From assembly GCF_019710635.1 (NCBI RefSeq), contig NZ_JAIFZS010000058.1:18222-82221 (forward strand): a DNA stretch of 64,000 nucleotides, in the 5' to 3' direction. The DNA is from Mycolicibacterium xanthum (GTDB taxonomy: Bacteria; Actinomycetota; Actinomycetes; Mycobacteriales; Mycobacteriaceae). Under the pieces are notes generated by a model. It did not search any database and was not told the origin of the DNA. It worked only from the letters and a program-made list of their open reading frames with translations. The first letter of the stretch is position 1, and each line of letters opens with the position of its first letter. Positions 32,369-42,091 of the stretch are shown here, in pieces. The position numbers and the translations under genes were made by a program.

Positions 32369-32602
32369 ATGGCCAAGAAGACCTACCTCACCGCAGTGGT
32401 CGCCGGCGGATTCTGCGCGCTGTCGCTGGCTGTCGCTCCGATGGCGTCTGCGGCGCAGACCGCCCCGACCTGCTCGCACGTGGGCGGCCAGACGACGCTG
32501 TGTCAGTCCAACGGCAGTGCCAGCCTGCGGACTTCGCCGGAAATCAGGGCCAACGGCTGGTCCCCGTCCTGGTACGGATACGGCGGGTACCACCGCCGGT
32601 GA
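32369..32602 (+). CDS. small secreted protein, 77 aa
   Basis: A Sec signal peptide is clear: MAKKTYL, a hydrophobic core (AVVAGGFCALSLAVAP) and a cleavage site near ASA-A (about residue 28). The mature part is about 50 residues with two Cys (C35, C45) that could form a disulfide, and an aromatic/Gly tail (WYGYGGYHRR). AAAAGGAG precedes the ATG. Its promoter has the four-box operator of the adjacent two-component system. Function unknown. Confidence 0.82.
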   Translation: MAKKTYLTAVVAGGFCALSLAVAPMASAAQTAPTCSHVGGQTTLCQSNGSASLRTSPEIRANGWSPSWYGYGGYHRR

Positions 32603-32661
32603 CCTGCACGGCGTGCAGGTTCGCACCTCGTTGATGTTCGATTGTCCTGCCCCACAGGAGA

Positions 32662-33489
32662 TCATGGCTTCGCCAGGCGGCTCCACGCTCCGACCTCCGA
32701 ACGCCCGATCACCGTCGCCGAGGTCTCTCGGACCTCGTGAATCAGTCGCTGTGTCAGCGTGTCTCGTCCGACCTCGGACGCGGTGGCCACGCCCGTCGCT
32801 TCCATCGCAGGCAGCAGCGTCTCGACGATGTCGACGAGCGCCTCCAGCCAGACCTCGGCGGTATCTCCTGATCCGATGAAAGTCCGCATCGTCAGCGTCG
32901 GTACCGGGAAGCCGGCCTCGGTGAAGGCGCCGTGCAGTCGGTCGGCCATGTTCCAGGACGTGTGCATGCGGTCCAGCGTGTCGAGCACCCATCGACAGCA
33001 GCGGTCGTAGGTCGGCGCCGGGGGAGAGGATCGGATGGCGCGCCAGTCCGGTTCGTGGAAGACGATGACGCCGCCGGGCGCCAGGTGCCGGGCAAGGTGA
33101 CGAAGCATTGCCGCGGGATCGGGCTGGAAGGTCAGGACATAGCGGCCGACGATCGCATCGAACGATTGGTCGAAGGTCAGCTCGGCGGGGTCACCCAACC
33201 GGAAGCCGACGATCTCGGACAGGCCCCGCGCCGCGGCGGCGGCCGAAGCCGCGTCCACGGCGGTTGCCGCCGTGTCCGTTCCGAGCACCTCACCGCCGGG
33301 CATCGTGAGCGCCGAGGCGAGGAACGCGACATCGCCGGCACCGCTACCCACATCCAGCACCCTCATCCCCGGTGCCAGACCGGCCGATGTGAGGTACTCC
33401 CGGGTAGTGGGGGCGAGCAGGGCCGCCTGGCGCCGCAACCGGCCCAGCTCGTGATCCGAGTGGCCCAGTACATAGTCGGGTTCGTCCAT
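32662..33489 (-). CDS. class I SAM-dependent methyltransferase, 275 aa
   Basis: Rossmann-fold methyltransferase: motif I VLDVGSGAGDVAFLA (about residues 43-57), motif II acidic D (LGTDTAA), motif post-III LAPGGVIVFHEPDW. The start ATG at 33489 follows GGCAGGGGTTGCCAC. Substrate unknown; neighbours (exchanger, secreted peptide) do not help. Confidence 0.88.
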   Translation of the reverse strand: MDEPDYVLGHSDHELGRLRRQAALLAPTTREYLTSAGLAPGMRVLDVGSGAGDVAFLASALTMPGGEVLGTDTAATAVDAASAAAAARGLSEIVGFRLGDPAELTFDQSFDAIVGRYVLTFQPDPAAMLRHLARHLAPGGVIVFHEPDWRAIRSSPPAPTYDRCCRWVLDTLDRMHTSWNMADRLHGAFTEAGFPVPTLTMRTFIGSGDTAEVWLEALVDIVETLLPAMEATGVATASEVGRDTLTQRLIHEVRETSATVIGRSEVGAWSRLAKP

Positions 33490-33627
33490 GTGGCAACCCC
33501 TGCCTGCTGGTCCGCACGATGAGCTACCGCCCTGACTGGGCAGATATGCTAACCCTCGCGCGCTCGCGTCCGTCGCGACGACACTGCCCGCGCGCGCCGC
33601 CCGCCGTCCCCGTAGGGTCTGTGGCGG

Positions 33628-34563
33628 ATGGCGGTTCAGGTTCTGTTTGTGTTGGCGGGGGCGGCGCTTCTGGCGTTCGCATCGGATCAGCTCGTCATCG
33701 GCGCGAGCCGGCTTGCCGCCGCCGCGCGGATGGCGCCGATCGCCATCGGCATCCTGGTTCTCGGATTCGGCACCAGCGCCCCGGAGCTGGTGACGTCCGC
33801 CTCGGCGGCGGTGCGCGGCGAAACGGATGTGGCGGTCGGCAACGTCCTCGGATCGAGCATCGCCAACCTGACGCTGGTGCTCGGCGTGGCCTGCCTCTAC
33901 CGGCCGCTTCGGGTCAGCAGGCGGGCACTGTGGCGGGAGGCGCCGATCGCGATCGTCGCCGCCTGCGCCTTTCTGATCGCGCTGTATCTCGGTTTCGGGC
34001 GCCTGCTGGGAGCGGCGCTGCTCGCCGGTGCGGGCCTGTTCGTCTGGCGCGCCCTGACCGTGCCCGACGACACGACCACCTCGGACGCCGGCGAGGTGTT
34101 CGACGACGGTCGACACCACCCGTTGCGCCCGGAGGCCGCACGCACGCTGCTCGGGCTGGCCGGGACGATCGGCGGCGCTCAGTTGCTGCTGCTCGGCGCG
34201 CTGGGCATAGCGGACTCGTGGGGAATCTCCGAGGCGTTCGCCGGCCTGACGCTGGTCGCGCTCGGCACCTCGCTTCCCGAGGTCGTGACGGTTCTTCAGG
34301 CCGCCCGGCGCGACGAAGCCGATCTGGTGGCCGGCAACCTGTTCGGCAGCAACGTCTTCAACTTCCTCGTCGTCGGCGGTGTTGCGGCGCTCGTCGCGAC
34401 CGCACCCACCGAGCCGACCCCGCTGATGGTCGGGGCGGGAGCGCTCGCCATCGGCGTCTCGGGCCTGGCCTGGTTGCTGAGCGCCAACGGAGGGCGGCTG
34501 AACCGCTGGGAGGGCGGTGTGTTGTTGGCCGTCTACCTGGTCGCGATCCCGCTCCTGTACTGA
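33628..34563 (+). CDS. calcium/sodium:cation antiporter (CaCA, YrbG-like), 311 aa
   Basis: Two alpha repeats of the cation/Ca2+ exchanger superfamily: GFGTSAPELVTS with GNVLGSSIANL in the first half, and ALGTSLPEVVT with GNLFGSNVFN in the second. About ten hydrophobic segments. Likely exports Ca2+ or exchanges Na+ or H+. ATG at 33628 follows a GTGGCG sequence of weak quality. Confidence 0.92.
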   Translation: MAVQVLFVLAGAALLAFASDQLVIGASRLAAAARMAPIAIGILVLGFGTSAPELVTSASAAVRGETDVAVGNVLGSSIANLTLVLGVACLYRPLRVSRRALWREAPIAIVAACAFLIALYLGFGRLLGAALLAGAGLFVWRALTVPDDTTTSDAGEVFDDGRHHPLRPEAARTLLGLAGTIGGAQLLLLGALGIADSWGISEAFAGLTLVALGTSLPEVVTVLQAARRDEADLVAGNLFGSNVFNFLVVGGVAALVATAPTEPTPLMVGAGALAIGVSGLAWLLSANGGRLNRWEGGVLLAVYLVAIPLLY

Positions 34564-34579
34564 ACCGGTCGACCCGACC

Positions 34580-34948
34580 TCACGCGTCGCCGGCGATCCA
34601 GGCTTTCGCCGCGTCGGTCTGCCCGGCCGGGAAATGCTTGATCTTCGCGGAGACGAAGTGCGAAGCCAGGTGCTCGCCGAGATCGCCGACCGGCGAGTCG
34701 GTGACGACGGCGACCTTCTTGACGTGCTTCTGATGATCGCGGACGAAGCGCAGATGGCTGACCAGGGCGCCGAAACTGTCCCAGCCGGGGAACTTCGGCG
34801 CGTCGAGGATCAGCCCGGCGAGATCACCCGACGTCTCGATCTGCGGGTCGATGGCCTTGGCCAGTTCGACGAAGTCGCTTTTGTCCAGCGGCGCCTCCGG
34901 CTGCACCAGTACCACTGAGTTCGCGGCGTCCACGTCGACGTCGATCAT
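34580..34948 (-). CDS. SpoIIAA-like STAS/SEC14-type protein, 122 aa
   Basis: Short alpha/beta protein with the layout of SpoIIAA-like STAS proteins: VVLVQPEAPLDKSDFVELAKAID, LAGLILDAPKFPGWDSFGALVSHL and KKVAVVTDSPVGDL. Such proteins often bind nucleotides or lipids in small sensory roles. The GTG/ATG start lies before M-I-D-V-D-V. Converges with the exchanger gene. Confidence 0.8.
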   Translation of the reverse strand: MIDVDVDAANSVVLVQPEAPLDKSDFVELAKAIDPQIETSGDLAGLILDAPKFPGWDSFGALVSHLRFVRDHQKHVKKVAVVTDSPVGDLGEHLASHFVSAKIKHFPAGQTDAAKAWIAGDA

Positions 34949-35070
34949 GACAACCTCCCAGCTAGATCACCTGTGGCCACCTGATCGGATGCGCCACCGC
35001 CAGTATGGGTCTACAGAAATGCGCATCCGTAGGGCACAACGTCACCCGGCCCGACAGGAAGCTCAGGTGC

Positions 35071-35345
35071 TCACGAACTGTGTGTTGCGCTCGGCGCCGA
35101 TTCACCGCCGGGACCCTTGCCCTTGAACTGGCTCATGTACAGCGCGTGGTAGAAGCCTGCGGCGGCCATCAGATCGTCGTGCCCCGCCATCCCGACGATC
35201 TCGCCGCCGTTGAGCACCATGATGCGGCTCGAGCTGCGGATCGTCGCCAACCGGTGCGCGATGGAGAAGCTCGTCTTGTTCTCCATCAGCCTGCGCCTAC
35301 CGTCCTGGATGAGCTTCTCGGTGCGGGTGTCGACGTTGGAGGCCG
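35071..35345 (-). pseudogene. relic of an ABC exporter ATPase C-terminus
   Basis: The frame reads ASNVDTRTEKLIQDGRRRLM, then SFSIAHRLATIRS with the H-loop His and IMVLNGGEIVGMAGHDDLM, the normal end of a type-1 ABC exporter nucleotide-binding domain. The Walker A, signature motif and membrane domain are absent, so only the part after Walker B remains. The tail continues to a stop with SAPSATHSS. Confidence 0.75.
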
Positions 35346-35384
35346 GACTATGTCCGACGCCACGGTGATGCTCGCGTCCCCGGT

Positions 35385-35742
35385 CCTACACCGTGGATGG
35401 CTACAAGCTCGGCCAGTGGGTTGGACGGCAACTCCGCAACCCCTCCAACGGTACCCTCGACGCTGAAACGCTGACCTCCAACATCGACTCCAGGGCATCT
35501 CCGGCTGGACCTGGGACCCCTTCGCCGACCAGCGGGAGGAGGGGTTCCAGCACCTCCTGGACTACGTCGAACGCTACGGTCACGCCCGCGTCGCGCAGTC
35601 CTGCGTGGTCAACGGCTACCCGCTCGGTACGTGGGTCGGTACGCAACGCGCGTTTCACACCAAAGGCGGGCTTGACGCCGACCGCGAACGCCGACTCCAG
35701 GAGCTGCCCGGCTGGACATGGAAGGCATCGTCATCGGAATAG
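35385..35742 (+). pseudogene. relic of helicase-associated (HA) domain repeats
   Basis: DGYKLGQWVGRQLRNPSNGTLDAE matches one HA repeat; after a frame change near 35480 a second stretch reads GWTWDPFADQREEGFQHLLDYVERYG, then NGYPLGTWVGTQRAFHTKGGLDADR and LPGWTWKASSSE with TAG at 35740-35742. No helicase core is nearby. Truncation and frameshift mark a relic. Confidence 0.72.
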
Positions 35743-35844
35743 GCCGAGCTGGCTGGCCGGTCGCAGCAGCGTAATTCATGACCCGGGCCGGTGATCTCGC
35801 ACAGGGCGTTTAGCGACGGCAATCGTGCTCTGCGCGAAGGGAAT

Positions 35845-38530
35845 TCATCCCGCGTGCGTGATGCTGGCGCGGGCCCGGTCGATCTGGTCGTAGGCGTAGG
35901 TCGCCATCGCGGCGGTGGTCATCGTCTTGCCCTTGCGGGCGAACGATTCGTAAACCTGGTCGCCGAGAACCTCGCGCAGGTGGGCGATCGCGGTGCCGAG
36001 CTCGGGGACCCACGCTGCGGTGAGGGGATCGAACGCGAATCCGGCGACGGTGGCCGCCGGTTCGTGGCATCCGAGCCGGTCGAGAAACGTGGCGAGGATA
36101 GCTAGAGGGACACGAATCGTGGTGGTGTCGCCCGAGTCGTGGTAGTTGCGGATTGACAAAGCGAAGTAATCGAGTGCGGCCGACGGGTCGCCGTGGGCGG
36201 CTTCGAGGCGGCACAGGCTGGCTGCCAGATGCGACTCGTTGGCCCGGTTGCCGCTGTCTTGGGCGATGACCAGGCCCCGGCGCGTGTCCTCCAGCGCGCG
36301 GCTGGGATCGGTGTCGCGGCGGGCGAAGCCCTGGGCCAAGAGCGCGTAGGAGAGCGCATGCGGATTGCGGGCCTCTTCTGCGGCATCGATCAGACCGGTC
36401 GCGGCGGCCATCGCCTCGTCAAAAGACCCGGCGATGGCCAGGCACAGGACCAGGGATGCCCTGGTGAGCGTGTGAGTGTCGCGACCGCGTGCGAGCTGGG
36501 TGCGGCACCATTCGGCCGCCCGTTCAGGCTGGCCGATGAACACATACGCACCACCAAGCTTTTCCTCAACGCCCTCAACGCCGAACGGCACCTCGTAGCA
36601 GCCAGCGCTCATTACCATCTCACCGGCATTGCTGTAGCGGACGGCGTCATCGGTCCTACCAGCCAGGTAGCACTGCGACGCGACCACATACAAGGCCGCG
36701 AGCCGGGGATGGTCGACGGCGCGGGCGGGTCCGATAAGTTCTTCGGCCCAGGCGATCGGCTCGTAATTTTCGACCATTACGCCGAGGAACGCCGCGTACG
36801 TGGCGATGACGGCGGCGGCATCGTCGAGGTCGCCGTGGTCGGCGGCCCACCGGAACGCGGCGCGTAGGTTGGCCAGCTCGGCGGTGAACCAGTCGTAGGC
36901 TTCGCGTTGTCGGGGGCTGTCCCACAGGGCCAGGATGTCGGCTTCCCGTCCGGCGAAATGTTGGGCATGCGCCGTCCGGACCTCGGTGGCCGCCCCCCCC
37001 CGCGACGAGTTGCTCCTCGGCGAAATCGCGGATCGTCTCCAACATGGAAAACCGGGTCCGCCCAGAGGACCGGTCAGCGACCAGCAGCGACTTACGCACC
37101 AGGGCATCGAGTAGATCCAGCACGGCGAAGTCGTCGTGGTCATCGGTTCCCGCTACCGCGCAAGCACTTTGGAGGTCGAATCCGCCCGCGAACACCGAAC
37201 ACCGTGTCAACAGCGACTTTTCGGCGTCGTCGAGCAGGTCATAGGACCACCCCACCGCGTGGCGCAGCGTGTGGTGGTGGTGCAGCCCGCGCCGGGAGCC
37301 GACCAGCAGCCGGAACCGCTGATCGAGACGATCCCGCACCTCAATCGCGGTCATCGACGCCATCCGCGAGGCGGCCAGCTCGATGGCCAGCGGGATGCCG
37401 TCGAGGCGGCGGCAGATCTCCACCACCGCACCCGCCTCCTCGGGCGTGGCCAGCGAGAAGCGCGGGGCCACACTGCGGGCACGGTCCACGAACAAGCTCA
37501 CCGCCACCGAATCGAATCCTCTACCGAGGTCCAGCGCTGGCACCGGCCACACTTGCTCATCGGCGACCCCCAACCCTTCACGGCTGGTGGCCAAGACCTT
37601 CACCGTCGCCGACTGGGTGAGGATGGCCTCGATGAGATCGGCGGCGGCATCCAGCACGTGTTCGCAGTTGTCGAACACCAGCAACCGGATTCGGCCCTCC
37701 AACGCCGTCGCCACCGACTCACCCACGCTCTTGCCCGGCTGCTGGGTGATGCCTAACAAGGCGGCCACCGCATCAGGCACCGCCGCCGGATCGGCGACCG
37801 CCGCCAGCTCGAAAACCCAGACACCGTCGGGGAACTCCTCAGCCAGGTGCGTGGCGACTTCCAGGGCCAGGCGTGTTTTGCCGACCCCTCCGACGCCGGT
37901 CAACGTCACCAACTGACATTCGCGCAGCGCCGCTGTCACCTCAGCGAGATCTGATTCGCGCCCAATGAAGCTGGTTTTCTGAGGCCGCAGGTTCCCCGGA
38001 CCCGCATCCAGTGCCCGCAGGGGTGGGAAGTCTGTCTTCAGCCCGGGCGCTTGAACCTGGAACACCTGTACCGGGGTGGGTAGATCCCGCAGCCGCCGCG
38101 GCCCCAAATCCAGCAGGTCCACTCCGCTGAGCAGTCCCGCCGTCGAGTCGGCGAGCAGGACTTGACCGCCGTGACCGGCGGCCATCACCCGCGCCGCACG
38201 ATTCAAGACCGCCCCGAAATAATCGGCCCCGCGCAGTTCGGCCTCCCCGGTTGCGATGCCCATCCGCACCGGCAACTCCAGCGCCCGCTGCGCGGCCACC
38301 GCCGCATCCACCGCCCCCTGCGGCGAGGTGAACGCGGCGCATATCCCGTCGCCGGTGTGCTTGAACACCCAGCCTCCGCGCGCCTCAATCGCCGCACACA
38401 GAACCTGGTCGTGGGCGGCCAGCGCCGCCCGCATCGCCTCGGCATCGTCCTCCCACCGACGGGTCGACCCCTCCACATCGGTGAACAGAAACGTCACCAC
38501 CCCCGAAGGCGGCACCGCCGGATCAGCGGA
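35845..38530 (-). pseudogene. frameshifted class III cyclase - NB-ARC ATPase - TPR regulator
   Basis: The first part (from GTG near 38530) has a class III cyclase domain (VTFLFTDVEGSTRRWEDD, KHTGDGICAAF), then an NB-ARC/STAND ATPase with Walker A GVGGVGKTR and LLVFDNCEHVLD. The second part (to 35845) has helical repeats of TPR type. The two parts are in different frames; they meet at nine G on the coding strand (complement of 36993-37001). Removing one G gives an open frame of about 895 codons across the junction (LVAGGAATEVRTAH). It is either a single-base frameshift mutation, a phase-variable switch, or a sequencing error. Confidence 0.85.
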
Positions 38531-38741
38531 CACCCACCCAGAATGGCACACCGGACCCGCTGTGACCTGAAAGATCAACGGGAATGCACGGCCCCTTCCA
38601 CATGTACGGCCCGCGATATCCCAGGTTCGACCTCTTGGCGGTCAGTCCCGTGTTGCAGTCCTTCGGCCCGCGCAGAGGCCGAGGTAATGCTCGGTGCGGC
38701 GCTTGGCCCGAGCAACTGTTGGCCGACGTGGATAACCTGGC

Positions 38742-39785
38742 TTACTTGATGCCGACCACCATCGAGTCGGGGCCGGCCAGGTGCTCGACGTAGCTGTCGC
38801 TGAAGCCGGTTTCGGCCATCCACGCGCGGCAGTCCGCGCCCGTGTAGTCGAATCCGTGGGGCGTCTCGATCAGCATGTTGAGACTCATCAGGAGACCGAA
38901 CGCGTTCTCGCGCCGGTCGTCGTCGATGATGGCGTCGTACACGATCAGCGCGCCGCCTTCAGGGAGGGCGGCGTGGGCCTTCTGGAGGAGTAGACGCTTC
39001 TGGTCCAGGTCCCAGTCATGCAGGATGTGGCCCATGATCAGCACGTCGGCGCTGGGCAGTGGGTCGGCGAAAAAGTCGCCACCGATGAAGCTGAGACGGT
39101 CGGCGAGCCCATTGGTTGTGACGTAGGCGTGGAAGATCGGTTCCAGCGCGGGCAGGTCGAAGCCGCCACCGGTCAGGTGCTCGTGTGCGGTGGCGATGGC
39201 CACCGGGACTGCGCCTTGCGCGCAACCGATATCGATCACACTGTGGTAGTCGTGCCACCCGAACTTGGCTGCGATAGCGCGAGCTGCGGCGGTGCTGACC
39301 CCGCTCATCCCGCGGGCGAACTGTTCCAGCCGCGCGGGGTCGGCATAGAGCGTCGCGAAGAAGTCTCCTCCGGTCTTGGCCTCGTTCTGCGGTTGTCCAG
39401 TCTGCAGACCTTCAGTCAGTGATCCCCAGAACTGGTAGAGGCGGGCACCCGCCATCTCCAACCATCCCCCCACGTAAGTCGGCTTGGCCGGGTCGAGGAA
39501 GAGGTCGGTTGCCGCGGTGTTGGAGTACGTCTCGCCGTCACGCTCGAGCATTCCGAGCGCGAGCAGCGCGTCGAAGAAATCTCTGGCGCTGCGCGAATGC
39601 AAGCCAAGTCGCTGCCGTAGCTGTTCGGCCTCGAGCGGACCCTCACGCAGCACGCCGAACAGCCCGAGCTCGACGGCACTCAACAGCGCTTTGGAGCCCC
39701 AAAAACCGAGTCCGAGTTGCATGATCGCGTCTGGAGTCACCGCCGCGGGCTGCTCGGCAGCGGTCGGCATAACTGGTTTCGTCAT
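38742..39785 (-). CDS. O-methyltransferase family protein (acetylserotonin-type), 347 aa
   Basis: N-terminal winged-helix dimerisation domain (LLSAVELGLFGVL, LRQRLGLHSRSARDFFDALLALGMLE) and C-terminal SAM domain with VIDIGCAQGAVPVAIA, GGDFFADPLPSADVLIMGHILHDWD and LPEGGALIVYDAI. The His in GHILHDWD is the usual general base. Resembles mycobacterial methylases of the Rv0567 type. Start ATG 39785 chosen because GGACGGAATCTG precedes it. An inverted repeat lies upstream at 39876-39911. Confidence 0.88.
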   Translation of the reverse strand: MTKPVMPTAAEQPAAVTPDAIMQLGLGFWGSKALLSAVELGLFGVLREGPLEAEQLRQRLGLHSRSARDFFDALLALGMLERDGETYSNTAATDLFLDPAKPTYVGGWLEMAGARLYQFWGSLTEGLQTGQPQNEAKTGGDFFATLYADPARLEQFARGMSGVSTAAARAIAAKFGWHDYHSVIDIGCAQGAVPVAIATAHEHLTGGGFDLPALEPIFHAYVTTNGLADRLSFIGGDFFADPLPSADVLIMGHILHDWDLDQKRLLLQKAHAALPEGGALIVYDAIIDDDRRENAFGLLMSLNMLIETPHGFDYTGADCRAWMAETGFSDSYVEHLAGPDSMVVGIK

Positions 39786-39875
39786 CAGATTCCGTCCATT
39801 CGGATACTGGTATGCCAGAAGCCCATAGTCCCCCTTCGACCGCATGTAAGTAGGAGGACTCGACAAACGGCGACG

Positions 39876-39911
39876 TTACGCCCGTTACGTCCGCCGCCAC
39901 GCCGGGCGTAA
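39876..39911. promoter_or_regulatory. inverted repeat TTACGCCCG...CGGGCGTAA upstream of the methyltransferase
   Basis: Nine-bp arms (39876-39884 and 39903-39911) with an 18-bp spacer; a further CGTTACG copy overlaps in the spacer. It lies about 100 bp before the methyltransferase start and could be an operator. Confidence 0.4.
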
Positions 39912-40064
39912 GGATCTTCAGGCGATTGACAGCCAGTAGGGCGACTAAGGTTCTCGAAAGTCCCTACCGGTCTTCCCAACTCAACGTGGGGAACGCCACC
40001 AGCCGTGATGTCCGCAGCAGTTCATAGGGATTAGCGGCGCAGTCGTTACAGCCAACGCCTGCCG

Positions 40065-40787
40065 GTGGTTCAGGATGATGACCTGGGCGCTTTGGCGGCG
40101 TCGTTCAACCGGATGCAGGCCGGTTTGGCCGAGCGGGAACGACTTCAAGCGGCGTTCGGCACCTACGTCGACCCCGCCCTCGCGGCCCGACTACTCGAGC
40201 AGGGCCACGACGTCTTCACCGGTGAGCGCCGTGCGGTGACGGTGATGTTCGTCGACGTTCGCGATTTCACCCCGTTCGCGGAGGCCAACACCGCCGAGGA
40301 CACCGTGGCCCGGCTCAATGCGCTGTTCGAGATCGTGGTTCCCACGGTCGTCGATGCCGGTGGGCACGTGAACAAGTTCCTGGGCGATGGCGCTTTGGCC
40401 GTTTTCGGCGCCCCGATCGGCCTTGCGGATCGCGCCGACGCCGCGGTGGGCGCCGCAGTACTGATTCATTGCCTGGTCGCCGAACGTTTCGACGGTGCAC
40501 TTCGGATCGGCATTGGGATCAACACCGGTCTGGTGATCGCGGGCACCATCGGTGCCGGAGGCAGGCTCGAGTTCACCCTCATCGGTGACACCGTGAATGT
40601 CGCCGCCCGCGTCGAGCAGCTCACCAAGACCACCGGTGACGCAATCCTTCTCACCGGCCAGAGCGTCGACGCCCTGGATCATCGACCGGCCGCCCTCACC
40701 GACCGGGGGTTCCACGCACTGAAGGGTAAGTCAGCGGCAGTGCAGGTCTTCGGCCTCGACCCACGGGAGGATGCCATCTCGGGCTGA
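40065..40787 (+). pseudogene. N-truncated class III adenylate cyclase, 240 aa
   Basis: The frame starts in a HAMP-like tail (LGALAASFNRMQAGLAERERLQ) and contains a complete cyclase catalytic domain: VTVMFVDVRDFTPFAE with both metal Asp, KFLGDGALAVFGAP, and GDTVNVAARVEQL with the transition-state Asn and Arg. Mycobacterial relatives have six transmembrane helices and a full HAMP domain upstream; these are missing. A GTG start at 40065 could still make a soluble cyclase, so this may be a truncated but active enzyme. Confidence 0.68.
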
Positions 40788-40807
40788 TCCCTACGCGGGC
40801 CGGTCGG

Positions 40808-41161
40808 CTACCGGGGCAGCGGACTGTAGAAGACCAGGCCGTTGCCCTTGGTGTCGTAGACGACCGCGCGGCGCTCGTGGGCGTCGTCGTAGGGTCCGCG
40901 CACCACGCCGCCGCCGCTTTCCTGGACCGTCTTGGCCACCGCGTCGACGTCGGCGGTCTTGATGCCGACGACCACCTGACCGGGGATCGGGTGATCGACC
41001 GGGGTGGCAAGGGCCAGGGTCACCCCGCCGCCATCGAGGGCGGCGAAGTGGGTGCCGTCACGGAACTTGACCGGCATCCCCAACGTCTCGCTGTAGAACT
41101 TGATCGACTCGTCGAGATCGTCGGTGGACAGGATGATCATCCGAACCTGGTGCTCGCTCAT
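40808..41161 (-). CDS. VOC (glyoxalase/bleomycin-resistance fold) protein, 117 aa
   Basis: Single VOC domain: RMIILSTDDLDESIKFYSETLGMPV, FAALDGGGVTLALATP and RAVVYDTKGNGLVFYSPL. The first strand lacks the usual metal-binding His. No clear substrate. Stand-alone gene after the truncated cyclase. Confidence 0.85.
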   Translation of the reverse strand: MSEHQVRMIILSTDDLDESIKFYSETLGMPVKFRDGTHFAALDGGGVTLALATPVDHPIPGQVVVGIKTADVDAVAKTVQESGGGVVRGPYDDAHERRAVVYDTKGNGLVFYSPLPR

Positions 41162-41341
41162 GCTGCGGACCGCTTCGTCTGGGGTTTTGTCGTCATGGTG
41201 TTCACATTAGGCATGAGGCCGGCCGCAGACTGCTGCCGACAGCCCTCACCGTGGAGGGACCAATGTCCCTGGGCGGGGGCGGCCCGATCCGCCTGGTCCG
41301 CGCGGGCCATGACGTCGGCGGCATCGGCCTACGCTGAGCCG

Positions 41342-42085
41342 ATGGGAACCAGCGAGCTACTGGACCGGGTGCTCGATGCGCACGGCGGCATCGATCGATG
41401 GCGAGCGGCCCGGACGATCCACGCGCGGGCGCGCACCGGCGGACTGCTGCTGCGCACCCGCGTCCCCGGCAACCGGCTGGCCGACTACCACATCACGGTC
41501 GACGTCCAGCACGCGCTGACGGTAATGGATCCATTCCCGCGCGACGGGCGGCGCGGGGTCTTCGACGGAGGCGCCGTGCGCATCGAGGCTTCCGACGGCT
41601 CGGTCCTCGGTTCCCGGTCCCGTCCGCGGGACGCCTTCTTCGGCCGCGCCGGCCTGCGCAGGAACATCCGTTGGGATGCACTGGATTCCGTCTACTTCGG
41701 CGGTTACGCGATGTGGAACTACCTGACCACGCCGTATCTGCTCACCCGCGACGGTGTCGTGGCCGTCGAGGGCGAGCCCTGGACCGAGGCGGGGGAGACC
41801 TGGCACCGGCTGAACGTGGACTTTCCCCCCGGGATCGTCACCCACTCGCCCCGCCAGACGTTCTACTTCGACGCCGACGGACGCCTCCGTCGCCACGATT
41901 ACGTGGCCGAGGTGATCGGCGGCTGGGCACGGGCGGCTCATCGGTGCACCGACCACGTCGAGGCCGGCGGCCTGGTGTTTCCGACGCGCCGGTGGGTGCG
42001 CCCCATCGGGCCCGGCAACCGCGCGCTGCCGTTCCCGACCCTGGTGTCGATCGAGTTGTCGGAACTGCGGGTCGTCACCGACTAG
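41342..42085 (+). CDS. hypothetical protein of an actinobacterial family, 247 aa
   Basis: Not assigned to a named family. It starts MGTSELLDRVLDAHGGIDRWRAART, has many beta strands with aromatic residues (AMWNYLTTPYLLTRDG, FPPGIVTHSPRQTFYFDADG) and repeated W/Y/R, a pattern seen in lipoprotein-carrier-like or lipid-binding beta-barrel folds. No signal peptide. It converges with the methyltransferase gene that follows. Confidence 0.7.
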   Translation: MGTSELLDRVLDAHGGIDRWRAARTIHARARTGGLLLRTRVPGNRLADYHITVDVQHALTVMDPFPRDGRRGVFDGGAVRIEASDGSVLGSRSRPRDAFFGRAGLRRNIRWDALDSVYFGGYAMWNYLTTPYLLTRDGVVAVEGEPWTEAGETWHRLNVDFPPGIVTHSPRQTFYFDADGRLRRHDYVAEVIGGWARAAHRCTDHVEAGGLVFPTRRWVRPIGPGNRALPFPTLVSIELSELRVVTD

Positions 42086-42091
42086 GTTCGA

